Positions 52,686 to 61,636 are shown, counted from the first letter of the stretch. The stretch: 64,000 bases of DNA from Mucilaginibacter psychrotolerans (GCF_004519315.1 NZ_SOZE01000011.1:62001-126000); one strand, 5' to 3'. Notes: a model not told the origin generated them from the letters alone. Numbers and translations are program-made.

Positions 52686-52913
52686 TCATTTCGACACCGC
52701 GCAGGTATCGCTGGTACTTACTCCACCTATTAAGTCACAAGTACATAATTGGCCGGTACAGCTGCCGTTTTGCGTACGGTCCCCGCCTGGCGTACTAATA
52801 ACCTTTGAGCATGAGCCTGAACATTTTGTACCGCCTTCCAAAACGCCACCAAACACATTTTTCATTTGTGAACGGGAGAGCAATTCGCCACCCATACCGA
52901 TTTTTTTTAACAT
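52686..52913 (-). CDS. GG-leader, six-cysteine secreted peptide 1
   Basis: 75 residues. The leader is LLSRSQMKNVFGG with the cleavage site after Gly22-Gly23, the form known for Bacteroidota GG-type natural-product precursors. The core of about 52 residues has six Cys (31, 35, 52, 57, 59, 71), is Gly/Ser/Thr-rich, and has no strong hydrophobic segment. Six Cys could give three disulfides. It lies between VKOR-thioredoxin and TlpA-like genes and upstream of the C39 exporter. Activity (antibacterial, signalling, other) cannot be told. Confidence 0.85.
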   Translation of the reverse strand: MLKKIGMGGELLSRSQMKNVFGGVLEGGTKCSGSCSKVISTPGGDRTQNGSCTGQLCTCDLIGGVSTSDTCAVSK

Positions 52914-52991
52914 AGGAAAAAAATTAAGAATGATTGTTTTTTGCCGCCTATTTTATCGCCCGGCTGCATGCAGGGCTACTTTCGCACTGTT

Positions 52992-54635
52992 TTAGACAGA
53001 AAGAAAATATTTTAGATCAGCTACGGTGTATTTATCAGGCAATTCACGACCATTGATGAAAAAGGTTGGTGTGGACGTGATGTCAGTTTGGTCACACCAG
53101 TCACGCATGGCGTTTATTTTACTTACCTGCCTTTCAACCGCTCCGTTCAGTGGGTATTTTACGGCAAATTTCTCATAATTTTTTTCCTCGGGGAGGTACC
53201 AGTCGTCTAAAGCGTGCCTGATCATCAGCTCGTTACCACTTTCTGCAATAGCGAGCAAATGTTTCGCCGGGATAGCGCCAGTATCATAACCATGTCCGTA
53301 AGAATTAAAGATGATCTGAAGTTTGACATCAGAATTATTGTCAAGCAAATCTTCTATTAACGGATGTGCTTTTGAACACGGGCCGCAATAAGGTGCACAA
53401 ACTTTTATCAAGGTATTTTTCGCATCGGGGTTTCCGATGGTAATTCCAAGACCCGCTGTACTAACAGATAAGTATTTTTGCTTTGATAATAATGCTTCAA
53501 ATATCTCAGGATTATGCTTTAACCTTTGCAATTGGGTGTTCAGACGGTTAGCTTCCTTCGCTTTTTTTAAAGCTGGCAAGAAAAAATTGATTGTAAAAAA
53601 AGAGATTGCAAATGAGACCATTGCTTTGATTATCCAATCCAAGCTCAGGTTCGATGAGTGGAACATTCCATACCATCCACCCGCTATCGCTGTTATCAAC
53701 TGCAATCCCAGGATGGCCTGTATGGACAAACACAACAAACACCATTGCTTGGCTATACGCCATTGATAATATACCGAGAAAACAATGTAAACAGAAGCAA
53801 ACCCGCTTATCCAGGCACATACTGATTCCGTAACCGAATTGGTAATACCGCCGAAAAACAATAGTAAAAACATCCCGGCGAAATAACTAAAACCAAGGAC
53901 ACTCCAGCTTATGCCCATGACATGAGATGCTTTGGATTTCAGTATGGCGCTACAGTTTGTTTTTTTTCCTGAACTACAAATTTGTTGAAGAAACGGGTTA
54001 TGTTGATCAACCTCATACCAAAGCAGAAGACTACTGACCGCAATTCCCGCTACTACCAATATCGTGAATAGAAAAGGGAACATGGCGCCGATGCCGTCTG
54101 TCATAAACGCTAATACGCCGGTTAGGATTGCTAGAGCCGGAATGAAACTAAGTGTGAGAAATTGAAACAGCTGTTTTCGTCTTTCCCTCGTTCTGATTTG
54201 CGCATAACCCCGCTCACCGGAGCGTGGACCTGCTTCAGCCAACAGTACAATCCCTACACATCTTTCCAAAAACTTTTCCTTTTGGCTAACGCACCATTGG
54301 CTTTTTTCTGGATCAAAAAATGTCACCTGTGTTAGGTCAAAGGATTTAACTACTGAAAAAAAGGAATCTCGATGTTTAACACCCTTCAGTTGTGCAATGT
54401 ATGGGCATGGTATATCGGCAAATTTGTCAAGCTCGATTTTAACACCTTCGTTTTCAATTCCATAAGTTGTAAAAACATCGCTGATGCTGAGCAAGCTCGG
54501 GAAATCGGGATGCTCTTCAATCTCTTTCTTTAGTGTCGTGGCCGAAATTTTAACGTCCAGCAGTTTTGAAATGAGAAGTGCTGCTTCAAAAGGATTACTT
54601 TTTGGTTCAAAAAGACGCTTTAAAATAGATTGCAT
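52992..54635 (-). CDS. C39-like / VKOR / thioredoxin fusion protein
   Basis: 547 residues. Residues 1-135 resemble a C39 peptidase fold (HPDFPSLLSISDVFTTYGIE, then VTFFDPEKSQW keeping the Asp) but the catalytic Cys is absent, so it is probably a binding domain. Residues 155-355 are a VKOR membrane domain with Cys220/Cys228 and the CxxC Cys299-Cys302 (QWCLLC). Residues 390-547 are a thioredoxin/DsbA-like domain with CAPYCGPC (Cys417-Cys420) and the cis-Pro strand TSTPTFFINGRELP. It would generate disulfides using quinone. It lies 79 bp upstream of the six-Cys peptide gene. Confidence 0.92.
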   Translation of the reverse strand: MQSILKRLFEPKSNPFEAALLISKLLDVKISATTLKKEIEEHPDFPSLLSISDVFTTYGIENEGVKIELDKFADIPCPYIAQLKGVKHRDSFFSVVKSFDLTQVTFFDPEKSQWCVSQKEKFLERCVGIVLLAEAGPRSGERGYAQIRTRERRKQLFQFLTLSFIPALAILTGVLAFMTDGIGAMFPFLFTILVVAGIAVSSLLLWYEVDQHNPFLQQICSSGKKTNCSAILKSKASHVMGISWSVLGFSYFAGMFLLLFFGGITNSVTESVCAWISGFASVYIVFSVYYQWRIAKQWCLLCLSIQAILGLQLITAIAGGWYGMFHSSNLSLDWIIKAMVSFAISFFTINFFLPALKKAKEANRLNTQLQRLKHNPEIFEALLSKQKYLSVSTAGLGITIGNPDAKNTLIKVCAPYCGPCSKAHPLIEDLLDNNSDVKLQIIFNSYGHGYDTGAIPAKHLLAIAESGNELMIRHALDDWYLPEEKNYEKFAVKYPLNGAVERQVSKINAMRDWCDQTDITSTPTFFINGRELPDKYTVADLKYFLSV

Positions 54636-54867
54636 AAAGTTTAGGAGTATTATTAAGACTTATCCTGAATTGCTTAAATAGATGCTTATCGGTCAGCCGA
54701 CATTAGAGATAATGTATCAACACAGGCATCAACATAACAGCATCCGTTACAGAGTGAGCCAGAAAAGTGCAAAGCCCGTTTAATATTGCGGAATTACAAG
54801 ATTGTTTTTCGAAGAAAGACATGATATTTTGACAGGTTTAATGTTAGATAAAACTATTACATTCAAC

Positions 54868-54922
54868 GCAATATTCCAAATAAATTTTCAATAAAATTAA
54901 AAACCAAGTAGAAATACGGGGC
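54868..54922 (-). promoter_or_regulatory. Conserved operon-upstream element, copy 1
   Basis: GCAATATTCCAAATAAA, then TTTCAATAAAATTAA and GTAGAAATACGGGG, also found at 58439 and 61682. Each copy lies ahead of a VKOR gene or its remnant, so it probably holds the operon promoter; read on the minus strand TTATTTG resembles a -7 element. 54923-55030 shows further similarity to 58494-58600. Confidence 0.7.
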
Positions 54923-55030
54923 TCAAACGAAAGCAACAGCCCTATTTAACAGGTTTAGGCCCATAATTTACCCATTGGTTAATTACATCATCGAAAATTA
55001 ACACGCATTGACTTGTCATATCAGAACGAA

Positions 55031-55115
55031 TTGCGCCCATAATGCTTAGCCCCCATGCGCAGGCAGGTTGGGCCGCAGTCCATTTGATCTGGTTGCTTGT
55101 AGCAAGGGAAAGACG
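55031..55115 (-). pseudogene. Fragment of the C39 exporter 5' end (copy 2)
   Basis: On the minus strand, in one frame, this reads SFPCYKQPDQMDCGPTCLRM then GAKHYGRN and a stop soon after, nearly the first 27 residues of the exporter at 51149. The similarity ends at the same codon as in the copy at 58601. The ATG region is altered. A remnant left by duplication and deletion. Confidence 0.85.
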
Positions 55116-55180
55116 TAGTTATTGTTAAGCGTGTGGTATTCAATTTAAAACTGGCATCAGCACCCTGGTAATTGAATTGC

Positions 55181-56381
55181 TTATTCTTTCGGTATTAATT
55201 TCTCCATTTCTTTAGACAGTTCGTAGCGGTGTAAATTTTTCGCAATCATATTTTCGTTCTTGTCAATCAAACAATTAGCGGGTATGCCTGTAATTTTATA
55301 AAGCTTATAATTATCTGTTTTTGCCATAACCACGCCCCGGTCCTGCGCTCCCCCTATCTCAGATGCGGTCTTTAAAAGCTTTACGGATATTGGCGTTCTT
55401 GCTCTCCTCAACAAGTGCATCAACGTCTGCCGCATTAGCGTTTTGAGGATCTTTATAGTAATTCATCGCAAAAAAATATAAAAAATATTCCCTGATAAAA
55501 GGATTGGGGTAATTCTTTATATCGCTGTAAAGACGATCATAGTCCTTTCTGCTCGTTAAATGATTGAACTTTACATTTACCAGTCTTTTAAAGTACCCCC
55601 TGAACACATTTTCCATTGCAAATGAAAGACTGGTATCGGCAGGGTTAAATTTTGTATTTGTAAAAGCGCTGTCTATCAAACTGCCGAACTTAGCCAACTG
55701 GGGATGTTTATTTTCCTGAAACTCCTGCTCGTAGTAATACAAATCAAACAAAAAATCTATTCTTCGTTTCCTGCTCAAGTAATCGATCAATGGTTTAGCG
55801 CATCCTTTCTTTGTAAACAGGGGTTGAAGAAAATCATCATTCATCTGATAGAACTTAACAAGGTCGTCGTAAAAGTGCTGAACGTTTTGATCATACTTAA
55901 CATTTTTTGAGTCAGGCTTGTGTTTTGAAAGTGTACGGTTAAACATATAATTTGAAAACATATAGTTACTACTGTTCTTTCCATAAGCAATAAGACTATC
56001 TTGGTCTGAGTTCCAATCCGGTCCCACCATTTTGTAGGTCAATTGCACACTATCTCCGGGGGTAATGTAAATTGGCCTGTAATTAAGATACACCATTTCC
56101 GGTTTGTCAGATCGGTATTTCAACAGGTAATGATGATCATCTATTTTTGAAACATTGAAAAAAGCAGACCTGGGCAAGTTATAACCTCTCTTTAATAGTA
56201 TGCGTAACTCGTCGTCAGAGGGCCTCTCCAAATTGTAACTGCGGGGCTGTTCAAAAAAGTTGAGCTGTTCAACATTGATATCTGTGATGTTCTTCAAAGT
56301 GATAGCAATGCTCGATGTTTTCTGTGCGTGTCCGATATAAAAAGAGCATGTTAGGCACAACATCAAAAAAAAATTCTTCAT
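55181..56381 (-). pseudogene. TlpA-like protein with the thioredoxin core deleted
   Basis: The first 340 codons (56381-55359) give a signal peptide (MKNFFLMLCLTCSFYIGHAQ), a DUF4369-like domain and helical region ending NIRKAFKDRI at a stop. A second frame (55435-55181) ends with KLYKITGIPANCLIDKNENM and IAKNLHRYELSKEMEKLIPK, the C-terminal third of a TlpA-like thioredoxin. The CxxC segment that should lie between is missing, so a deletion plus frame change destroyed the enzyme. The upstream domain might still be secreted. It is the unit-2 counterpart of copy A. Confidence 0.82.
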
Positions 56382-56447
56382 AATTTTAAAGGTTAAATTA
56401 TTTATAAAACCAGCAACCCGGAGTTAAGCCCGGGTTGCTTAGGTTGA

Positions 56448-56690
56448 TTAACACCAGAACGAACCGGTAGCGGGATTACTGCAAAAGTTATGACACCCTG
56501 AAGGGTTTGATGTTTGATTACAGTTCCCTGTTCCGGTGGAACCATCAGCGGACTGATGGGCGATTGTGCCACCGTAAGCTGTACATCCGCCGTTTGCACA
56601 TGGGTTACCATTGTCTCCTCCGGGGCCAGCTAATACCCCACCTAAAACGTTCTTCATCTCAGCACGGCTGAGTTTGTTAAAATTTGACAT
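56448..56690 (-). CDS. GG-leader, six-cysteine secreted peptide 2
   Basis: 80 residues. Leader MSNFNKLSRAEMKNVLGG, cut after Gly17-Gly18. The core of 62 residues has six Cys (31, 36, 57, 66, 70, 80), is rich in Gly, Asn, Ser and Thr, and ends in Trp-Cys. The leader matches that of peptide 1 (LSR-x-x-MKNV-x-GG) while the core is unrelated except for cysteine number. It lies between the split VKOR-thioredoxin genes and the broken TlpA gene of unit 2. Confidence 0.85.
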   Translation of the reverse strand: MSNFNKLSRAEMKNVLGGVLAGPGGDNGNPCANGGCTAYGGTIAHQSADGSTGTGNCNQTSNPSGCHNFCSNPATGSFWC

Positions 56691-56794
56691 AAATAGAAAC
56701 TTAATTAATTGTTACTTTTGCCGTAACCACGCCCCGGCAATTTTGGCGGTATGTATGTAAAGTGCATACTCCTTTACTTTCGCGAGAAGTTTCT

Positions 56795-57451
56795 TTATTG
56801 CTGTGCCAATAGGTATTTAATATCTTTTAACTGGTACTCTTTTGGTAAACGGTATCCGTTTATCAACAAGGTGGGCGTGGCTTTTACTTCTGCCATATCG
56901 CACCACTCTTTTTGCTTTTCTATTTTATAGTATTTGGTGGCATCAAGGTTTACCGGGTACCCTTTAGCCCAATCATCGTAATTCTTTCGCTTTTGGCCAT
57001 ACCATTCGTGCAGAGCCCGTTTAACAGTGCCCTTGTCTGGCAATTCGTTTAAAGCCATCATGTGGCGCGCTACAGGAGTTCTAATATCGTTTTCATCATT
57101 GTTGGCCGTAAACACAATCCTTACTTGTATATCTAAATTATTGTCCAGCCAATTGTTTAGTACTTCATGAGTATCTACACAAGGCTGGCAAAAGGGGTTG
57201 GTTACCATGGTAATGATGTTGCCGGCTTCTACATTGCCTAATACGATGCTCCAGTCTTCATCCGGCAAAGCAAACTTAGGCTGGTCTGTTAATAGCCTGT
57301 TAAATAATTCAGCACTATACTTAAAGGCTTGTAGCTGCGCTCTTAACGGATTTACCTGCTGTGCTCTTAACAAAACAGGCCTGGCCAGTAACCATACAAC
57401 AACCGGCAATGCAAAACATATAAACAGGTTAATAATGCTGTTCATATCCAT
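56795..57451 (-). CDS. Thioredoxin half of split VKOR-thioredoxin (unit 2)
   Basis: About 218 residues from ATG 57451: a last TM helix (IINLFICFALPVVVWLLARP), a linker, then a DsbA/thioredoxin domain with VTNPFCQPCVDTHEVL (CxxC) and VKATPTLLINGYRLPKE (cis-Pro). In the homologue at 52992 this part is fused to the VKOR domain; here it is in another frame, overlapping the VKOR half by about 20 bp. Either a one-base indel near a run of T (about 57470) split the gene, or the halves are now coupled by overlapping translation. Catalytic residues are intact. Confidence 0.82.
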   Translation of the reverse strand: MDMNSIINLFICFALPVVVWLLARPVLLRAQQVNPLRAQLQAFKYSAELFNRLLTDQPKFALPDEDWSIVLGNVEAGNIITMVTNPFCQPCVDTHEVLNNWLDNNLDIQVRIVFTANNDENDIRTPVARHMMALNELPDKGTVKRALHEWYGQKRKNYDDWAKGYPVNLDATKYYKIEKQKEWCDMAEVKATPTLLINGYRLPKEYQLKDIKYLLAQQ

Positions 57452-58403
57452 TACCGCAAAAGGCTGCTTTAAAAAGGCTGCCAAGGGTAAATTCCAGCCA
57501 AAGCAACGCCTGCACCGCACAGCATAAAACACACCATTGTTTGGCAATACGCGCCTGGTAATAAATCGAATAAAAGGTGTACGGCAAGCTTACTATATTG
57601 AGGATGGCGAGGGTTTGTAAAAGGGCTACACTGCCACCGCCGAATAAAAGCGCCAGCCAACTGCCCGCGAAATAGAAGAAACCTACTTCGCTCCAACTGA
57701 GCCCTTTAAATACTTTGGCCGCGTCAGAAGAAATAATGGCGTTACAATTTGTTTTGCTACTGCCGCCGCAAAGCACTTGCACCAGTGGGTTGTTTTTATC
57801 AATACTTTGCACCAGTAGCAGTATGGCAACTGTTAACCCGCCGGTTTTAAAAAGCGAAGCAAGCAGCAATTGCCAGCTGTGATGATATAAAGGCGCAGCA
57901 TATGCGCTCACCGCGGTCAGCAGTATTAACGCTAGTAAAGTAAGCGCGAGCACGGCAGGGGCATTCTCTTTTATATGATCAACAAGACTAGGTTGCCGGC
58001 TTTTCACGGCGCTTACGTCATCCGGCACCAGTACAACGCCGCCAAAAAGCGTTTTAAACTCGGGGAGTTTAATGTGCTGCGCTCTGCTATGCTGGTGACT
58101 AACAGTTACGGTTTTATCATCCATGGCCGTTACCAGCATAAACTCTGCTCCACCGCTACGGGTATGGGCAATAAACGGGCAAGGCACATCTGCTAATTCA
58201 TCCGGGGAAATGCGGTAGGCACCTGCTTCAATGTCGAAATTATTTAATACATCGTTTAAGGCTAAAAGCGAGTTATACTCGGGGTGGATACTTAGTTCAT
58301 CAATAACATCAGCAATTTTAACAGGAGACCCCAAAATTTTTAAAAGACCTATTAATACAGCTTCGGGGTTTGAATACTTTTTAAAAAAAGGCATATTTAA
58401 CAA
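57429..58403 (-). CDS. C39-like and VKOR half of split protein (unit 2)
   Basis: 324 residues: a degenerate C39-like N-terminal domain (about 1-130: YNSLLALNDVLNNFDIEAGA, no catalytic Cys) and a VKOR domain with Cys212/Cys220 (VLCGGSSKTNC) and CxxC Cys291-Cys294 (QWCVLC). It ends about 25 residues after the CxxC, lacking the last TM helix, which is found in the next frame (56795-57451). Clearly a paralogue of the gene at 52992. Confidence 0.87.
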   Translation of the reverse strand: MLNMPFFKKYSNPEAVLIGLLKILGSPVKIADVIDELSIHPEYNSLLALNDVLNNFDIEAGAYRISPDELADVPCPFIAHTRSGGAEFMLVTAMDDKTVTVSHQHSRAQHIKLPEFKTLFGGVVLVPDDVSAVKSRQPSLVDHIKENAPAVLALTLLALILLTAVSAYAAPLYHHSWQLLLASLFKTGGLTVAILLLVQSIDKNNPLVQVLCGGSSKTNCNAIISSDAAKVFKGLSWSEVGFFYFAGSWLALLFGGGSVALLQTLAILNIVSLPYTFYSIYYQARIAKQWCVLCCAVQALLWLEFTLGSLFKAAFCGNGYEQHY

Positions 58404-58438
58404 TAGGTTTAAGCCGAGTTTAAGTTATTGCATTAAAA

Positions 58439-58493
58439 GCAATATTCCAAATAAACTTTCAATAAAATTAAAAATCGAGTAGAAATACGGGGT
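58439..58493 (-). promoter_or_regulatory. Conserved operon-upstream element, copy 2
   Basis: GCAATATTCCAAATAAACTT, then TTCAATAAAATTAA and GTAGAAATACGGGG. Matches the element at 54868 almost base for base and begins 35 bp before the VKOR start at 58403. Confidence 0.7.
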
Positions 58494-58600
58494 TTACACG
58501 GAAAAAACAGCCTTATAAAACAGCCTTTGGTTAATGTTTTACACATTGGTTAATTATGCCTTCACAAATTAACATGTACTGATTTGTAATAAAAGAACCA

Positions 58601-58680
58601 ATTGCGCCCAAAATGCTTCGCCACCGTGCGCAGGCAGGTTGGGCCGCAGTCCATTTGGTCGGGTTGGGCGTAATGAGATG
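58601..58680 (-). pseudogene. Fragment of the C39 exporter 5' end (copy 3)
   Basis: Minus-strand frame SHYAQPDQMDCGPTCLRTVA then KHFGRN, matching residues 4-27 of the exporter including catalytic Cys14. The match stops at the same codon as in copy 2, and the sequence beyond is shared with copy 2. This shows that both come from one duplication junction. Confidence 0.85.
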
Positions 58681-58726
58681 ATGTCAGCTTAATTATATTT
58701 TACAATAACTACAGCACTTAAAATCC

Positions 58727-60037
58727 TCAACGCTTTAACGAATCAAAGTAGGCGAATAGACGTTTTAGCCCAGTATCAGCCACACCACGGTAAATGACTT
58801 TTCCGGAAGGATCAATAAGCACGGAAGTAGGGAAGGCATTAACCTTATATCTGTCAACAATCCCACCCCGTGCATCTTTATCATCCATTAAGTGTATCCA
58901 GTTCATGTTATTAGTCTCGATCAATTTCTTCAGCTTAATTTTATCAGCATCGCGATCATAAGCGATGCTGACAAACTGTATACTGTTTTTGTATTTGTCA
59001 TTAGCAGCTCTTAATTCTGGTATAAGATTTATACAGGGCACACACCACGACCCCCAAAAATCAATTAAGACATATTTACCCTTGAGCCTCTTGAGCGAGA
59101 ACGGACCGTTGGTAATCAAATCCTTAGCGATTATATTTGGGGCCAGGGTACCCACATCCGCCCCTTTATAGGCGCTTTTGCCCGCAGGCGTTAATTGCAG
59201 TTGATTGTTTTCGAAGGATAGTATGGTGTATAAATTACCATCAAATTCTAACGTATCGGTATTTTTGTAATAATAATTATTGTTGTTCCTCGCATCGTAA
59301 GGAAGCTTTTGGATATTGACGGAATACGCTCCCCGGGGGCGCAATTCGTTATAGTCTTTAATGGTAAAAAGGTACTTCTTTTCATTAATAACTACGATGG
59401 CTTGTCTATTATAAAAAACCTCGTTTAAACCCACATCCAAATTCTTTTCAGATACAGACTTGTAAAAATCATCAGCAAATGCCGTCTCGAATGCTTTTAA
59501 CTGCAATGGCACGTTTGCTTGCATAACTTGTTGCCCGTTGTAATAACTTATAGTGGCGTAAACAATCGGAGCCAGATTTACCTGATTAGAATCTTCAAAA
59601 ATGTATTCCTTATCATCGCTAAGGTCGTGGTTGTTATTTGCATCGATTGTAACATGTTTCCTACCGTTACTATCTAGCCCTGTAACTAAATAAATGAAGT
59701 TGCCCGGAATAGACTGTTTGGATAGAAAAGTGGTATCGTAGTTATTCTCTGTTGCATACCGTTTAAAGAAAGTTACTCCACCGGCTGAATTGAGTGCGGT
59801 TTCATATCGCGCCTGTAATGAATAATAGGTAAACTTACGTAGAGACCAAAATGGATAATGTTTATAGGGAATATTGGCAATAACCGAACTATCATTTGAA
59901 ACCCATACCGCATGTTCCGAAGTGGAAAAAGTAGTGTCTGTTTTCAACCGGACAGAAATTATCTGCGCTTTAATAGTCTTATCTAACGTAAAACACATTG
60001 CCAACACAGTTAACACAACTATTTTTATCTTCTTCAT
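58727..60037 (-). CDS. TlpA-like secreted thioredoxin (unit 3)
   Basis: 436 residues: a signal peptide (MKKIKIVVLTVLAMCFTLDK), a large N-terminal beta domain (about 30-270) unlike that of copies A and B, and a thioredoxin domain with DFWGSWCVPCINLIPELRAA and the cis-Pro strand VNAFPTSVLIDPSG. The catalytic CxxC is intact. It occupies the place of the TlpA gene directly before the exporter fragment in unit 3. Its distinct N-terminal domain suggests a separate partner or substrate. Confidence 0.9.
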   Translation of the reverse strand: MKKIKIVVLTVLAMCFTLDKTIKAQIISVRLKTDTTFSTSEHAVWVSNDSSVIANIPYKHYPFWSLRKFTYYSLQARYETALNSAGGVTFFKRYATENNYDTTFLSKQSIPGNFIYLVTGLDSNGRKHVTIDANNNHDLSDDKEYIFEDSNQVNLAPIVYATISYYNGQQVMQANVPLQLKAFETAFADDFYKSVSEKNLDVGLNEVFYNRQAIVVINEKKYLFTIKDYNELRPRGAYSVNIQKLPYDARNNNNYYYKNTDTLEFDGNLYTILSFENNQLQLTPAGKSAYKGADVGTLAPNIIAKDLITNGPFSLKRLKGKYVLIDFWGSWCVPCINLIPELRAANDKYKNSIQFVSIAYDRDADKIKLKKLIETNNMNWIHLMDDKDARGGIVDRYKVNAFPTSVLIDPSGKVIYRGVADTGLKRLFAYFDSLKR

Positions 60038-60049
60038 TCGCGCTTAAAT

Positions 60050-60180
60050 TAGCCAGCTTCCTGTTATTGATATAATTGAAATACATATAATTCCCGGCAT
60101 TTACGCCCTTTGCAAACACGCTATCTATTTGCACGTCCATAGTTTTCCAAAAAAACAAAGGCATGTTGATTTGATTCGCG
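60050..60180 (-). pseudogene. Remnant of a TlpA-type N-terminal domain
   Basis: The frame at 60197-59979 contains DVQIDSVFAKGVNAGNYMYF then NYINNRKLANLS, which resembles DSLIAYGKNSSNYMFSNYMF of the broken TlpA-like gene at 55181-56381. Only about 45 codons remain, squeezed between two TlpA-like genes. Probably a leftover from a deletion during duplication. Confidence 0.5.
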
Positions 60181-60233
60181 TGAGTATTAATGGCCAATTA
60201 GCTATTTCCATTTAACAGGCATTTCGGAGCTTG

Positions 60234-61403
60234 TCAGATCTCTGCGTTTAAAACCCGGGAAAGTTCAATCGTGTCGTCTTTAATATAATCCGAACGATAT
60301 ATAATTTTTCCCTCCTTATTTAGTAAAATCAGTGTCGGAAACACATTAATTCCATACAGCCTGCTTATATTCATGTCCTTGTCAAAAAAATGGCTCCAGT
60401 TCAACTTCTCGCGGCTTATGGCGTTTGTCAAATTTGTCTCTTTAATATCCCGGCTTATGCCAATAACGGCGAATTTCTCCGGTGAATATTTATCTCTTAA
60501 TGATTTTAGAAATGGAATTTCTTTCATACACGGAATACACCAGGTAGCCCAAAAATTCAGCAGTACATATTTGCCCTTCAAATCGTTTAAACTGATGGTC
60601 TTTCCTTCGATAGATTGAACAGTAAATAGTGGTGCCTGTTCTTTTAATTTTATGGGGGTTATCACACTTTCAAAGGCTTGTGCCATAGCCTTGCCTTCGA
60701 AGCTTTGGCGGAACTTTTGGGGAAACACCGTTTTGAAGTAATGAAATTTCATTATTAAATCAGCCGTGTCCGGTTTATAAACACTTATGTTATTGGCAAT
60801 TTGGTGCTGGAAATACCAAAACGAAAAATACGAGCCGGCGTGTATTTTCAAAAAACCCATCGTCCGCATTTGAAGCGATCTTACCTTTTGTTGATATACT
60901 TTCTTAAGGGAGTCGCTACTATTAAACTGCGTTTTATACTTTTGATAAAAACGATAATTAGCCATATTATCCCTTTTATTGTAAATATTCATCTCCCTAT
61001 ACACTTTGTTTGTGTTGGTGTTATATACATCCTGTGCGTTCACCATCTGCTTATGACGGAGCAACTGATCGGCATTTGGCTCGTAGGTAAGCTCTATTAT
61101 AGCAGGCTTCTCGCCGAGAAAAAAAGTATTATAGTACCAAATTCCCGACTTATCGACATACGAAATATTGAGGCTGAGATAAATAGCATTAAACTGTCCT
61201 TTAAAAACCACCTTTCCGATTTGGGCACTATCAATCAACATCACCACTTTTTGCCCGTCATCATAGCGGTAGTCCATTTTCTGTGGCACTAAACCGGTAT
61301 CCAGCTTAATTGTAACCTCAAAATTTTTCTGGGCCAATGCAGGCTGATTTAAAAACACAGAGCAGGAAATTAAGAAGAAGAATTTAAAAATGTTTTTTTT
61401 CAT
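60234..61403 (-). CDS. TlpA-like secreted thioredoxin, copy B
   Basis: 389 residues from ATG 61403 (signal MKKNIFKFFFLISCSVFLNQ), with CxxC in FWATWCIPCMKEIPFLKSLR. It differs from copy A (51231) at about 17 residues by eye, and the DNA similarity covers the whole gene plus about 10-30 bp on each side. Both are intact. In unit 3 it is followed by a remnant and the 436-residue TlpA-like gene. Confidence 0.92.
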   Translation of the reverse strand: MKKNIFKFFFLISCSVFLNQPALAQKNFEVTIKLDTGLVPQKMDYRYDDGQKVVMLIDSAQIGKVVFKGQFNAIYLSLNISYVDKSGIWYYNTFFLGEKPAIIELTYEPNADQLLRHKQMVNAQDVYNTNTNKVYREMNIYNKRDNMANYRFYQKYKTQFNSSDSLKKVYQQKVRSLQMRTMGFLKIHAGSYFSFWYFQHQIANNISVYKPDTADLIMKFHYFKTVFPQKFRQSFEGKAMAQAFESVITPIKLKEQAPLFTVQSIEGKTISLNDLKGKYVLLNFWATWCIPCMKEIPFLKSLRDKYSPEKFAVIGISRDIKETNLTNAISREKLNWSHFFDKDMNISRLYGINVFPTLILLNKEGKIIYRSDYIKDDTIELSRVLNAEI

Positions 61404-61611
61404 AATAGACGGTAGATAATTCAATGAATGTGAATAGGAATACCAGGGTTTTTCATCTTTTTCATTTTAGCGATCAGTGCAGGAGAGTAATATTTATGAT
61501 GCGAGCTTGGGGGCTTAACATTACAGGCGAGAAAAAAAGAAGAAAATAATGGATGAGCATATTTTCATAGGTACATTGATTTATAAAAGTGTGCGGACGA
61601 ATACGGCTTAA

Positions 61612-61636
61612 GGGTTTGAATACTCAAAAAAGGCAT
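61612..61636 (-). pseudogene. 5' remnant of a third VKOR-type gene
   Basis: GGGTTTGAATACT and AAAAAAGGCAT match the start of the VKOR gene at 58403 (same bases encode MPFFKKYSNP there). The following 46 bp up to the upstream element at 61682 are also alike. The rest of the gene is gone, which explains why unit 3 lacks VKOR and GG-peptide genes. Confidence 0.6.
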
